Part shown: positions 50,122-58,956 of the stretch, piece after piece
How the letters are laid out: each line of letters opens with the position of its first letter
Position numbering within the stretch: position 1 is the stretch's first letter
Origin: Streptomyces canus
GTDB lineage: Bacteria; Actinomycetota; Actinomycetes; Streptomycetales; Streptomycetaceae
Length of the DNA: 64,000 bases
Direction: 5' to 3'
Assembly: GCF_030816965.1 (NCBI RefSeq)
Contig: NZ_JAUSYQ010000002.1
Location: 9,662,001 to 9,726,000 of the forward strand
Notes under the pieces: model-generated
The model's input: the letters and a program-made list of their open reading frames with translations, nothing else
Told to the model about the DNA's origin: nothing
Database searches by the model: none
Translations under genes and position numbers: made by a program

Positions 50122-51099
50122 ATGCAAAGGCGTGTGCTCGGACTTGCCGTTGCGGTGGTGACCCTCGCGGGTGCCGCCGGATGCGGATCGTCGGACTCCG
50201 GGAGCGGCGGCACGTCGTCCGCGGGCGGAGCCAAGAAGACCCAGGTCACGGTCGGTGTCATCCCCATCGTCGACGTGGCGCCGCTGTATCTCGGGCAGAA
50301 GAAGGGGTTCTTCGCCAGTCGCGGGATCGAGCTGAAGATGGTGACCGCGCAGGGCGGCGCGGCGATCATTCCCGGAGTGGTGAGCGGCCAGTTCCAGTTC
50401 GGCTTCAGCAACACCACGTCCCTGATGCTCGCGCAGACCAAGGGCGTCCCCGTGAAGTCCGTGGTCAACGGGGCTGCTTCCAACGGCAAGGTGGGGGCCG
50501 ACGTCACCGGCGTCCTGGTGAAGAAGGACAGCCCGGTGAAGTCCGCGAAGGACCTGGCCGGACGCTCGGTCGCCGTGAACACCCTCCAGAACATCGGGGA
50601 CACCACGGTCCGCGAGTCGGTGCGCGAGGACGGCGGCGACCCGGCGAAGGTGAAGTTCGTCGAGATCCCCTTCGACCAGATGCCGGCCGCGCTGGACGGC
50701 GGTCGTGTGGACGCCGCGTGGATGGGCGAGCCGGCCCAGACGGTCGCCAAGGCGCAGGGCGCCCGGGTCATCGCCTCGCCCTTCGCCGAGACCGACCCGA
50801 AGCTCACGGTTGCGACCTGGTTCACCACGACGAAGATCGCGCAGCAGAACCCCGGCCTGGTGAAGAAGTTCACCGAGGCCATGACGGAGTCACTGAGGTA
50901 CGCCACCGGCCACCCGGAGGAGGCCCGGCAGATCCTCACCGTCTACACCAAGATCAGCGGCGACGTGCTGACCAAGCTCATCCTCCCGAGCTGGCCGCCC
51001 CAGGTCGACACGGCCTCGCTGGAGAAGCTCGCCGCCCTCGGTGAGGAGGACGGCATCTTCGGCGGCAAGAAGCCGGACATCCAGGCGCTGTTCTCCTGA
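50122..51099 (+). CDS. ABC transporter solute-binding lipoprotein (SsuA/NMT1-type)
   Basis: The 325-residue protein has a lipoprotein signal (MQRRVLGLAVAVVTLAGAAGC, lipidated Cys21) and the SsuA/TauA/ThiY-like fold: VTVGVIPIVDVAPLYLGQKKGFFASRGIELKMV, a ligand loop SGQFQFGFSNTTSLMLAQ, and GRSVAVNTLQNIGDTTVRESVREDGGDPAKVKFVEIPFDQMP. Relatives bind nitrate, sulfonates, taurine or pyrimidine precursors. No ABC permease or ATPase gene was found beside it, so its partners must lie elsewhere. Located on the outer face of the membrane. Confidence 0.88.
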   Translation: MQRRVLGLAVAVVTLAGAAGCGSSDSGSGGTSSAGGAKKTQVTVGVIPIVDVAPLYLGQKKGFFASRGIELKMVTAQGGAAIIPGVVSGQFQFGFSNTTSLMLAQTKGVPVKSVVNGAASNGKVGADVTGVLVKKDSPVKSAKDLAGRSVAVNTLQNIGDTTVRESVREDGGDPAKVKFVEIPFDQMPAALDGGRVDAAWMGEPAQTVAKAQGARVIASPFAETDPKLTVATWFTTTKIAQQNPGLVKKFTEAMTESLRYATGHPEEARQILTVYTKISGDVLTKLILPSWPPQVDTASLEKLAALGEEDGIFGGKKPDIQALFS

Positions 51100-51105
51100 G
51101 GGGGA

Positions 51106-51507
51106 TCAGGCCTCGGGGCGCCGCCCGCTGCACCGCGGGGCGGGTTCGGAGCCGCCCAGCGGTTCGCGGCGGCGCCGCTCGCCGTGCTCCTCCACTTGGA
51201 GCACGACCTGCCGCGGCCCCTCCGCGGGGCCATGGCACTCGGTGTCACTGAGGCCGGCCATCACAAAGGCCTCCTCCCCATTGAACGCCTGGAACACCCG
51301 CCGCATCAGCTCCTCGCCCTCATCGGCGAGCCTGAGCAGGACGAGCCGCCCGTCGGTGGGGTGCCCGGCCCGGCTCAGCAGCCCGCGCGACTGCAGGGTC
51401 CACGAGACGGTCAGGTCGGAGCCGCGCAGCACGGAGTTCTCCAGGTGCCGGCGCACCGCGGACGCGACCCGGTAGATGTTCCCTACGGCCGCCAAGAGGG
51501 GCTGCCC
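51106..51507 (-). pseudogene. MarR-type regulator with internal deletion
   Basis: The frame encodes the start and end of a MarR protein: GQPLLAAVGNIYRVASAVRRHLENSVLRGSDLT, then at once SWTLQSRGLLSRAGHPTDGRLVLLRLADEGEELMRRVF. The usual recognition helix segment of about 35 residues between DLT and the LESRGLL wing is missing. Without that helix DNA binding is unlikely. Possible start codons are poor. It sits head-on behind a FAD-monooxygenase remnant, both probably relics of one operon. Confidence 0.6.
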
Positions 51508-51526
51508 GTGCAGGGGTGTGTGTCCA

Positions 51527-51631
51527 GTCCGGATGGGCCTCGTGCACGGTGGCCTCGAAGCCGGCCTTGTGCAGCGCCAGAGCCGCCGCCGTACCGGCGA
51601 TGCCGCCGCCGACGACCAGTACGCGTGCCAC
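51527..51631 (-). pseudogene. N-terminal fragment of a FAD-dependent monooxygenase
   Basis: From GTG 51631 the frame reads MARVLVVGGGIAGTAAALALHKAGFEATVHEAHPD, a perfect FAD-binding Rossmann start (GGGIAG), then loses sense where the MarR remnant begins in another frame. The rest of the oxygenase is absent. It suggests a deletion that fused two genes. Confidence 0.55.
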
Positions 51632-51775
51632 ACCCGCCCCGTTCGTCCCGGCTCCGCCCGCACGGTCGTACGGACACGGAGGGAACGACCGGATGGCGGC
51701 GAGGGTTCCGTGAGCAGCGCGACGCCGGTTGTGCCGCACCTGAGAGGCTGCGGCACGACCGGCGTCGCGTGCGGA

Positions 51776-53140
51776 TCAGGCGCCGCTCTCGCGCAGCATG
51801 TCCTCGCGCTCGACGAGCTTCACGCGCGCGCGGCCCTGCGGCTCGCCCAGCGCCTTCTCGGCGGCGTCCAGCTTGTACCAGCCCTCCCAGGTGGTGAAGC
51901 GGACGTTCCGCTCGGCGAGGAACGCGTCCACGGCCTCCGGCTCGGGCGAACCCGGGGTCTGGAGACGCTCGTTCGCGAAGTCGTCCAGGAGGTTCGAGAC
52001 CGTCTCGTTGGCATCGCCCTTGGTGTGGCCGATCAGGCCCACCGGACCGCGCCGGATCCAGCCGGTGACGTACGTCGACTGCAGGTGCTCGCCGCTCTCC
52101 TGCATGACCCTGCCGCCCTCGTCCGGGACCGTGCCTGAGTCGATGTCCCAGGGCAGCTTGGGCAGCTTGTCCGAGAGGTAGCCGACCGCTCGGTAGACCG
52201 CGGTGACGTCCCAGTCCTTGAACTCGCCGGTCCCCTTGACGTTTCCGGTGCCGTCGAGGGCGGTGCGCTCGGTGCGCAGACCGACGACCTTGCCGTCCTC
52301 ACCGAGGATCTCGATGGGCGACTCGAAGAAGTGCAGGAACAGCTTGTGCGGACGGTCGCCGACATCGCGGATCGCCCAGTTCTCCAGGGTCTTGGCGACC
52401 ATGTCGGCCTGCTTGTTGCCGCGCCGGGTCTCGATCGAGCCCGCGTCGTAGTCGATGTCCTCGGGGTCGACGATGACCTCGATGTTGGGGGAGTGGTCCA
52501 GCTCGCGCAGTTCCATCGGAGAGAACTTCGCCTGCGCCGGGCCACGGCGGCCGAAGACGTGGACCTCCAGCGCCTTGTTGGCCTTGAGGCCCTCGTGGAC
52601 GTTCGGCGGGATCTCCGTCGGCAGGAGTTCGTCGGCCGTCTTGGCCAGGATGCGCGCCACGTCGAGGGCGACGTTGCCGACGCCGAGGACGGCGACCTTC
52701 TCGGCCTCCAGGGGCCAGGTGCGCGGCACGTCAGGGTGGCCGTCGTACCAGGAGACGAAGTCGGCGGCGCCGTACGAGCCGTCGAGCTCGATGCCCGGTA
52801 TGCGCAGCTCGCGGTCGGCGGTCGCGCCCGTGGAGAAGATCACGGCGTCGTAGAACGCGCGCAGGTCGTCCAGGCTGATGTCGGTCGGGTAGTCGACATT
52901 GCCGAAGAGGCGGATCTGCGGCTTGTCGAGCACCTGGTGCAGGGCCGTGATGATGCCCTTGATCCGGGGGTGGTCCGGAGCCACGCCGTAACGGATCAGT
53001 CCGAACGGGGCCGGCATCCGCTCGAAGAGGTCGATGGAGACACCCGGTGCCGTGGCCACATCGGACTTGAGCAGCGCGTCGGCGGCGTAGATCCCGGCGG
53101 GGCCGGCTCCGACGATGGCTACCCGCAGGGGGCGGGGCAT
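51776..53140 (-). CDS. fprA: ferredoxin-NADP+ reductase FprA
   Basis: The 454-residue protein is an adrenodoxin-reductase-type flavoprotein. It has an FAD fingerprint GAGPAG (11-16), FGLIRYGVAPDHPRIKGI, an NADP site VLGVGNVALDVARIL, HVFGRRGPAQAKFSPMELREL, and a C-terminal region WIRRGPVGLIGHTKGDANETV. It passes electrons between NADPH and ferredoxin. A good DmdR/IdeR-like iron box lies upstream, so transcription probably rises when iron is scarce. Cytoplasmic. Confidence 0.95.
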   Translation of the reverse strand: MPRPLRVAIVGAGPAGIYAADALLKSDVATAPGVSIDLFERMPAPFGLIRYGVAPDHPRIKGIITALHQVLDKPQIRLFGNVDYPTDISLDDLRAFYDAVIFSTGATADRELRIPGIELDGSYGAADFVSWYDGHPDVPRTWPLEAEKVAVLGVGNVALDVARILAKTADELLPTEIPPNVHEGLKANKALEVHVFGRRGPAQAKFSPMELRELDHSPNIEVIVDPEDIDYDAGSIETRRGNKQADMVAKTLENWAIRDVGDRPHKLFLHFFESPIEILGEDGKVVGLRTERTALDGTGNVKGTGEFKDWDVTAVYRAVGYLSDKLPKLPWDIDSGTVPDEGGRVMQESGEHLQSTYVTGWIRRGPVGLIGHTKGDANETVSNLLDDFANERLQTPGSPEPEAVDAFLAERNVRFTTWEGWYKLDAAEKALGEPQGRARVKLVEREDMLRESGA

Positions 53141-53185
53141 GATCAGGTTCCCTTCGAGCGGTGGCAGATCAACTCGAGGGAAGCC

Positions 53186-53204
53186 TAAGCTAAGGCAAGC
53201 CTAA
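53186..53204 (-). promoter_or_regulatory. DmdR/IdeR-type iron box upstream of fprA
   Basis: On the minus strand the 19-base TTAGGCTTGCCTTAGCTTA resembles the actinobacterial iron box TTAGGTTAGGCTAACCTAA. It lies 46 to 64 bases upstream of the fprA ATG, overlapping the likely promoter. Confidence 0.65.
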
Positions 53205-53232
53205 GTCGGTACGCGGGTCCGGTCTATGGGCT

Positions 53233-53249
53233 CATAAGATCACCTTATG
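53233..53249. repeat. CATAAG/CTTATG inverted repeat between phosphatase and fprA
   Basis: CATAAG-ATCAC-CTTATG is a 6-bp inverted repeat. It lies beyond the phosphatase stop and before the iron box. It could be a weak terminator or an operator. Confidence 0.35.
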
Positions 53250-53273
53250 GGTGGCGAAGGCCCTCGAACCGGG

Positions 53274-56066
53274 TCACGGCAGTGGCTGTTCGGCCCAGAT
53301 GACCTTGCCCGCCGGGGTGTACCGGGTGCCCCAGCGGTCGCTGAGCTGGGCGACGAGGAACAGACCGCGGCCGCCCTCGTCGGTCATCGCCGCGTACCGC
53401 AGATGCGGTGAGGTGCTGCTGCTGTCGAAGACCTCGCAGATCAGGGTGCGGTCGTACAGCATGCGCACGTGGATGGGGTCGCCGCCGTAGCGGATGGCGT
53501 TGGTGACGAGCTCGCTCAGGATGAGCTCCGTGGTGAACGCGAGCTCGTCCAGGTCCCAGCGGGCGAGCTGCCGGGACACCGCCGCCCGGACGTCCGAGAC
53601 GGCCGCCGGGTCGGCCGGGACCTGCCACTCGGCGATCCGGTCGGCGGCGAGCGCCTGGGTGCGGGCCACGATCAGCGCGATGTCGTCGGTGGCGCGGGCC
53701 GGCGGCCGCGCGTCCAGTACGGCCCGGCAGGTGTCCTCGGGCGAGGGTCCCGCCTGCTCCAAGGCCGTGCGGAGCAGCTCGAGGCCCACGTCGATGTCGC
53801 GCTCGCGGTCCTCCACGAGCCCGTCCGTGTAGAGCACCAGGCGGCTGCCCTCGGCGAGTTCCAGGTCGGCCGTCTCGAACGGCAGGCCGCCGAGACCGAG
53901 CGGAGGACCGGCGGGCACGTCGGGGTACTCGACGCTGCCGTCGGGGTGGATGAGGGCGGGCGGCGGATGGCCGGCCCGGGCGATCGTGCACAGCCGGGAG
54001 ACCGGGTCGTAGACGGCGTACAGACAGGTCGCGCCGGTGACGGGGGAGTCGCCGCTCTCCTCCGCCTCGTCCTGGTCGATCCGGGCGACCAACTCGTCGA
54101 GCAGCGCGAGCAGTTCGTCGGGCGGCAGGTCGAGTGCGGAGAAGTTGTGCACCGCCGTGCGCAGCCGTCCCATCGTGGCCGCGGCGTGCAGCCCGTGGCC
54201 CACGACGTCGCCGACCACGAGCGCGACCCGCGCGCCGGACAACGGCAGTACGTCGAACCAGTCGCCGCCCACCCCGGCCTGCGCGGGCAGGTACTTGTAG
54301 GCGATGTCCAGGGCGTCCTGCTCGGGCAGCCGGCGCGGCAGCAGACTGCGCTGGAGCGTCACCGCCATGGTGTGCTCGCGGGTGTAGCGGCGGGCGTTGT
54401 CGATGGAGACCGCGGCCCGGGTGACGAGCTCCTCGGCGAGGGCGACCTCGTCGGTGTCGAAGGGCTGGGGCTTGTCGGAGCGCCAGAAGCTGACGGTGCC
54501 CAGGACGAGATCGCCGACCCGCAAGGGAACGGCGATCAGCGAGTGGATGCCGTACTCGATGACCTGGGCGGAGCGCCCCCGGTCCTGCGCGTGCCACCCG
54601 GTGGCCTCGGCGAGACGCGGCTCCAGGACGGCCCGGCCGCTGCTGATGCCGCGGGCCTGGGGAGCGGAGTCCGTCAGGGGGATCCGCTCGCCGACCTTGA
54701 ACAGCGGGGCGTCCTCACGGATCCCGCTGAGCGCGGTGCGGCGCAGGGTGGTCGCCGCCTCCGGCTGGCCGCCGCTGAGCACCGCGTCGAACAGGTCGAC
54801 GGTGGCGAAGTCCGCGAACCGCGGCACGGACAGCTCGGCCAGTTCCTCGGCCGTGCGGGTGACGTCCAGGCTCGTCCCGATGCCCACCGTGGCGTCGTAC
54901 AGCATGTCGAGGCGCTCGCGGGCCGCCTCGGCGCGCCCGGACAGGGCGCGCAACTCGGTCGAGTCGCGCAGGGTGGCGACGCTGCCCGGTGGGCCGCCCT
55001 GGATGTCGGTGGGCCGCTGGTTGACCGCCAGCAGCCGGTCCTTGACCCGGTGCACCTCGTCGGTGGCGACCCGCCCGGAGGCCAGCAGCCCGGCGGTGTC
55101 GGCGGGCAGGGAGAGGTCCAGGACGTGCCGGCCTTCTGCGTCGGCGGGCAGGTCGAGCAGCCGGTGGGCCTCGTCGTTGGCGAGCAGCAGCAGCCCCTCG
55201 CCGCCGACGATGAGCACGCCCTCCCGTACGGCGTGCAGGACCGCGTCGTGATGCTCGTACATGCGGGTCATCTCGTGCGGACCCAGACCGTGCGTCTGGC
55301 GCAGCAGCCGTCTGCTGACCAGCGCGGTGCCGCCGGTGGCGAGGGCGAGTCCCACGGCGGCGGCCATCAGGAGCAGCGGCAGCTGCTGGTTCGCGGTGCC
55401 GCCCACCTTCGCCGTGGTGATGCCGGCCGACACCAGGCCGACGACCTTCCCGTCGTCCGCCTTGACGGGGACGACGGCCTGCACGAGCGGTCCGATGGTT
55501 CCCGTGATGTCCTCGGTCACGACGCGCCCGGCCAGGGCGGGGGCGAAGTTCCCGACGAACTTCTTGCCGATGCGGTCCGGCTTGGGGTGTGTGTACCGGA
55601 TGCCGTCGGTGTTCATGACGACGATGAAGTCCACGTCGGTCGCCAGGCGGGCCGCCTCGGCGCGCGGCTGGAGCACCGCCGACGGGTCGGGGGAGCTGAG
55701 GGCCTCCACGGTGCCCGGAGCGTTGGCGAAGGCCTCGGCCACGGCCACGGAACGGTTGCGGGCCTCCACCGTGCTGTCGTGCCGCACCTGGAGCACCAGC
55801 GCCACGACCGCGGCCACGACCAGCAGCAGGACGATCACGACCTGGAGGACGAACACCTCTCCGGCCACACTGCGTCCGCCGACCGCCGCTCGCAGGGCTC
55901 CCGGCCGCCGTCGAGTCCGGGCCCCGTCACGCTCGACCCGCGTGGGCGAACTGCCCCTGAGCGGGCCCTCGTGCTGGTCGCGAGCGGGGGCGGATGTCTG
56001 GGGCGGGCGGGGGCCGCCGGGGCGACGGGTCGGCCCGCCCCCGGAACGGCCCGGGAGTCGGACCAT
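53274..56066 (-). CDS. multi-domain sensor SpoIIE phosphatase with HATPase domain
   Basis: The 930-residue protein has a Pro/Arg-rich N-terminus and a membrane helix at 72-93. An extracytoplasmic sensor of about 130 residues resembles CitA/DcuS-type domains (RLATDVDFIVVMNTDGIRYTHPKPDRIGK). A second helix is at about 228-250. Inside are a PAS domain (about 275-385), a GAF domain (400-570), a SpoIIE phosphatase (590-800; GGDWFDV, GDVVGHG, LVLYTDGL), and an RsbW-like HATPase (805-930; LSELVTNAIRYGG, GRGLFLVAQLSDRWG). It combines signal sensing, a phosphatase and an anti-sigma-like kinase in one chain. Confidence 0.93.
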   Translation of the reverse strand: MVRLPGRSGGGPTRRPGGPRPPQTSAPARDQHEGPLRGSSPTRVERDGARTRRRPGALRAAVGGRSVAGEVFVLQVVIVLLLVVAAVVALVLQVRHDSTVEARNRSVAVAEAFANAPGTVEALSSPDPSAVLQPRAEAARLATDVDFIVVMNTDGIRYTHPKPDRIGKKFVGNFAPALAGRVVTEDITGTIGPLVQAVVPVKADDGKVVGLVSAGITTAKVGGTANQQLPLLLMAAAVGLALATGGTALVSRRLLRQTHGLGPHEMTRMYEHHDAVLHAVREGVLIVGGEGLLLLANDEAHRLLDLPADAEGRHVLDLSLPADTAGLLASGRVATDEVHRVKDRLLAVNQRPTDIQGGPPGSVATLRDSTELRALSGRAEAARERLDMLYDATVGIGTSLDVTRTAEELAELSVPRFADFATVDLFDAVLSGGQPEAATTLRRTALSGIREDAPLFKVGERIPLTDSAPQARGISSGRAVLEPRLAEATGWHAQDRGRSAQVIEYGIHSLIAVPLRVGDLVLGTVSFWRSDKPQPFDTDEVALAEELVTRAAVSIDNARRYTREHTMAVTLQRSLLPRRLPEQDALDIAYKYLPAQAGVGGDWFDVLPLSGARVALVVGDVVGHGLHAAATMGRLRTAVHNFSALDLPPDELLALLDELVARIDQDEAEESGDSPVTGATCLYAVYDPVSRLCTIARAGHPPPALIHPDGSVEYPDVPAGPPLGLGGLPFETADLELAEGSRLVLYTDGLVEDRERDIDVGLELLRTALEQAGPSPEDTCRAVLDARPPARATDDIALIVARTQALAADRIAEWQVPADPAAVSDVRAAVSRQLARWDLDELAFTTELILSELVTNAIRYGGDPIHVRMLYDRTLICEVFDSSSTSPHLRYAAMTDEGGRGLFLVAQLSDRWGTRYTPAGKVIWAEQPLP

Positions 56067-56142
56067 GTGCCCATGTCTACACTGCCGCGCCCCAGGAGGC
56101 GAGGGGCGTCACGCGGTGTGACAGAACAGCCACGGACCCTCC

Positions 56143-58791
56143 TCAGTGCGGCCCGGGCGGGGGCGCCGGGCGCCGGGTGGCGAGCAGCAACGCGATGTCG
56201 TCCGGGCGGTCCAGGGCGTGCCGGGCGGTCGCCGTGAGCCGGTCCGCCACGCCGGCCAGGAACCGCCCGCCCGGCCGGGCCGCCGGGGCGCCGGCCCTCG
56301 CGAGGGCCACCCGCAGGGCGGTGATCCCCTCGTCGATGTCGCTGCCGGGCCGTTCCACCAACCCGTCCGTGTAGAGCGCCAGGATCGCGCCGGGTTCCAT
56401 CTGGAGCTCGGTCACCGGATAGGGGGCCTTCGGGGCCACGCCGAGGACGACGCCGCCGGGCAGGTCCAGGACCCGGGTGCGGCCGTCCGGGCTGCGCAGC
56501 AGGGGCGGCGGATGGCCGGCGCGGGCGGCCCTGGCCACCCCGGTGGCGGGGTCGAGCCGGATGTAGCAACAGCTGGCGAACAGGCCGGGATCGAGGTCGA
56601 TGAGGAGATGGTTGGTGCTGCTCATGACCTCGTCCGGCGGCCGGTCGCCGAGCGCGAACGCCCTGACCGCGCTGCGCAGCTGGCCCATGGTGGCCGCCGC
56701 CTGCACGCCGTGCCCCTGGACGTCCCCGATGACGAGGGCCAGGCCGTCACCGGACTCGACGACGTCGTACCAGTCCCCGCCGACCTCCATCCCCGCGGTG
56801 CCCGGCAGATAGCGCCCGGTGGTCTCCAGCTGCGGGTGTGCCGCGAGGCGGCGGGGGAGGAGCGCCTGCTGCAGGCCCCGGGCGAGCGCGGCCTCCGACT
56901 CGTAGCGCTGTGCCTTCTCCATGGCGTGGGCGATGAGCCCGGCCAGCGCGGTGAGCACCGTGCGCTCCTCGGTGCTGAAGCTGCGCGGACGGTCGAAGCC
57001 GAGGATGCACGAGCCGACCGCGCGCCCGGAGGCGATCAGCGGCAGGAAGGCCCGGGCACCCTCGGTCGCGTCCAGGGGGATGCCGGGGTAGGTGGCCGTC
57101 AGCTGCTCCATCGAGTCGAAGAACAGCGGGCGGCCGGTGGTGAGGGTCTCCACACCGGGCAGGTGGGTGCCCAGGTCCACTCCGTCGAAGGGCGAGAGGA
57201 AACCCTTGGGGAAACCGGTCTCCCATTCCAGGTAGAGGTGCCGTTCCTGGAGGAGGTAGATCGCGAGCCGACGGCCGCCGAACGCGGGCAGCAGCTCCCG
57301 CATCACGACGGCTGACACCTGCCGGGCGGTGACCGCCTCGGTCAGGGCGATGGCCAGCGCGATCGGACGGTACAGGGGCGCGAGCGCGCTCATGCCCGTC
57401 TCGGACAGCTCGGCGGTCTCCTGCCCCTCGGGACTGTCCTTCACCCGGCTCGCGGGCCGGACCGTGCACGTCAGCCGGTCCGGACCGGGGTGCACGGACA
57501 GCGCGAGCCAGTCGCCTTCGTACGGCTGCTGGGCGGACTCGGCGTCGTGGGCCGACGGCGGTGGCCTGGTGTCCTGGGCGGGCAGCGGTGGCCCGGCGTC
57601 GTGAGCGGACAGCGGTGAGCCGGCGTCCCGAGCGGACAGCGGTGGCCCGGTGCTCTGAGCAGTCGGCCGTGTCTCGGACTCCTGCGCGGACGGGCGTACG
57701 AGATGGAAGTGGACCGGGTCCGGTGTGAGCAGCGCCGCCCGCAGGTGGTCCTCGAAGTCGGGGCGGCGCAGCCAGGGCACGGCCTCCCACAGGTCGCGGC
57801 CGACCAGCTCGGCGCGGGGACGGCCGAGGAGCCGGGCGGCGGGCGGATTCGCGTAGACGACCAGGCCCAGCCGGTCCACGCAGAACACGCCGTCGGGCAG
57901 CAGGTCGGCCGCCGAGTCCGCCGTGGGGCCGGGGCCCGGGGCCACGACGACGCCCCGGACCGCGGGTGCGGCGGGCGGCTCGTAGGCGTTCCACAGGTCG
58001 AGCAGGCGCAGCGCGCCGTCCTCGGCCCGCAGATAGAGGGGCAGAGCGGGAGGGCGGCCGGCGGCGGTGTCCCGCAGGCCGGCCAGGATGCGGTGCGCGT
58101 CGGTGGGGGCCACGGCCTCGGCGAACGCCTCGACGGTGCCGGGGAACTCACTGGGCGGCATGCCCAGGAGGGTGTGCAGGTCCTCGTCCAGTGTGATGTC
58201 GGCCGTCTCGGGGTCCCAGGCGAAACGTCCTGCGCGTCCCAAGGACGTGGAGGCGGTCGGCGGCCGCAGACAGACGGGCTCGCCGTCCCAGGCGACCTGG
58301 TCCGGGTACGCGTCCTCCAGGCCCCGCAGCGCCTCGCCCAGTTCCTGGGCGAGGCGCACCACGCGGTCGTGCTCGGACAGTACCTCGGCGGCGTCGGTGA
58401 CGGCCGGGCGCAGCACGGTCAGCACACCGTAGGTCGTGGAACCGCCGACGACGGGCACATAGAGCGAGCCGAACTGGAACGGCAGTCCGGCGGCGAACTG
58501 CGGGTAGCGGCGCATGGTCTCGGTGGCGTTCGGCAGGACCACCTGGACACCGAGCCGGTAGGCGTCGGCGACGGGGAAGGGGCGGTCGGCATGCAGCCGC
58601 CACCAGGGGCGGAACAGCGGTCCGGGCAGCCCCGACAGGACGGCGAGCCGCAGTAGTCCGGGCGTGCGGGAGCGCAGATAGACCCCTCCGGCGTGGCCGT
58701 GGGCCGCACTGATCGCCTCCGTCGAAGCGTCGATCAGCAGCGCCGTCAGCCGCCCGGCCGTCGGGTGTGCGTCCTCGACGCTCCCAGTCAT
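56143..58791 (-). CDS. PAS/GAF-linked SpoIIE phosphatase
   Basis: The protein has 882 residues from ATG 58791. It has an N-terminal GAF-like domain, PAS-like segments (FAWDPETADITLDEDLHTLLGM; PDGVFCVDRLGLVVYANPPAARLLG), a Pro-rich linker with a 9-residue repeat, a second GAF (about 480-640), and a C-terminal SpoIIE phosphatase (GGDWYDVVESGDGLALVIGDVQGHG; ALYTDGLVERPG). There is no membrane segment and no HATPase. It is 76 bases upstream of the other large phosphatase on the same strand and probably co-transcribed with it. Confidence 0.92.
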   Translation of the reverse strand: MTGSVEDAHPTAGRLTALLIDASTEAISAAHGHAGGVYLRSRTPGLLRLAVLSGLPGPLFRPWWRLHADRPFPVADAYRLGVQVVLPNATETMRRYPQFAAGLPFQFGSLYVPVVGGSTTYGVLTVLRPAVTDAAEVLSEHDRVVRLAQELGEALRGLEDAYPDQVAWDGEPVCLRPPTASTSLGRAGRFAWDPETADITLDEDLHTLLGMPPSEFPGTVEAFAEAVAPTDAHRILAGLRDTAAGRPPALPLYLRAEDGALRLLDLWNAYEPPAAPAVRGVVVAPGPGPTADSAADLLPDGVFCVDRLGLVVYANPPAARLLGRPRAELVGRDLWEAVPWLRRPDFEDHLRAALLTPDPVHFHLVRPSAQESETRPTAQSTGPPLSARDAGSPLSAHDAGPPLPAQDTRPPPSAHDAESAQQPYEGDWLALSVHPGPDRLTCTVRPASRVKDSPEGQETAELSETGMSALAPLYRPIALAIALTEAVTARQVSAVVMRELLPAFGGRRLAIYLLQERHLYLEWETGFPKGFLSPFDGVDLGTHLPGVETLTTGRPLFFDSMEQLTATYPGIPLDATEGARAFLPLIASGRAVGSCILGFDRPRSFSTEERTVLTALAGLIAHAMEKAQRYESEAALARGLQQALLPRRLAAHPQLETTGRYLPGTAGMEVGGDWYDVVESGDGLALVIGDVQGHGVQAAATMGQLRSAVRAFALGDRPPDEVMSSTNHLLIDLDPGLFASCCYIRLDPATGVARAARAGHPPPLLRSPDGRTRVLDLPGGVVLGVAPKAPYPVTELQMEPGAILALYTDGLVERPGSDIDEGITALRVALARAGAPAARPGGRFLAGVADRLTATARHALDRPDDIALLLATRRPAPPPGPH
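57541..57648. repeat. four 27-bp tandem repeats in the linker of the SpoIIE phosphatase
   Basis: Positions 57541-57567, 57568-57594, 57595-57621 and 57622-57648 encode four 9-residue units of the form GPPLSAxDA, read on the minus strand as GPPLSARDA, GSPLSAHDA, GPPLPAQDT and RPPPSAHDA. The length is a multiple of three, so copy number could vary without frameshift. Confidence 0.75.
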
Positions 58792-58930
58792 CGGCCCTAC
58801 CTCGTCCGTACGCCGTCCCGTGGGCGACACAGCAAGAATGCGCCACAAGGACACCGGCCCGCACCCGGGCGGCCCATAGGTATATCTCGGTCGCCCTGCT
58901 GGACAACCGCCGGGCAGACACTTAGCTTAA

Positions 58931-58942
58931 ATATCTAGATAT
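58931..58942. promoter_or_regulatory. 12-bp AT-rich palindrome upstream of DauR-like gene
   Basis: ATATCTAGATAT is a perfect palindrome in an AT-rich patch, 14 bases before ATG 58957. Its position in the promoter and rarity in this GC-rich DNA suggest an operator for the regulator that follows. Confidence 0.5.
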
Positions 58943-58956
58943 GGAAAATCAGTACA

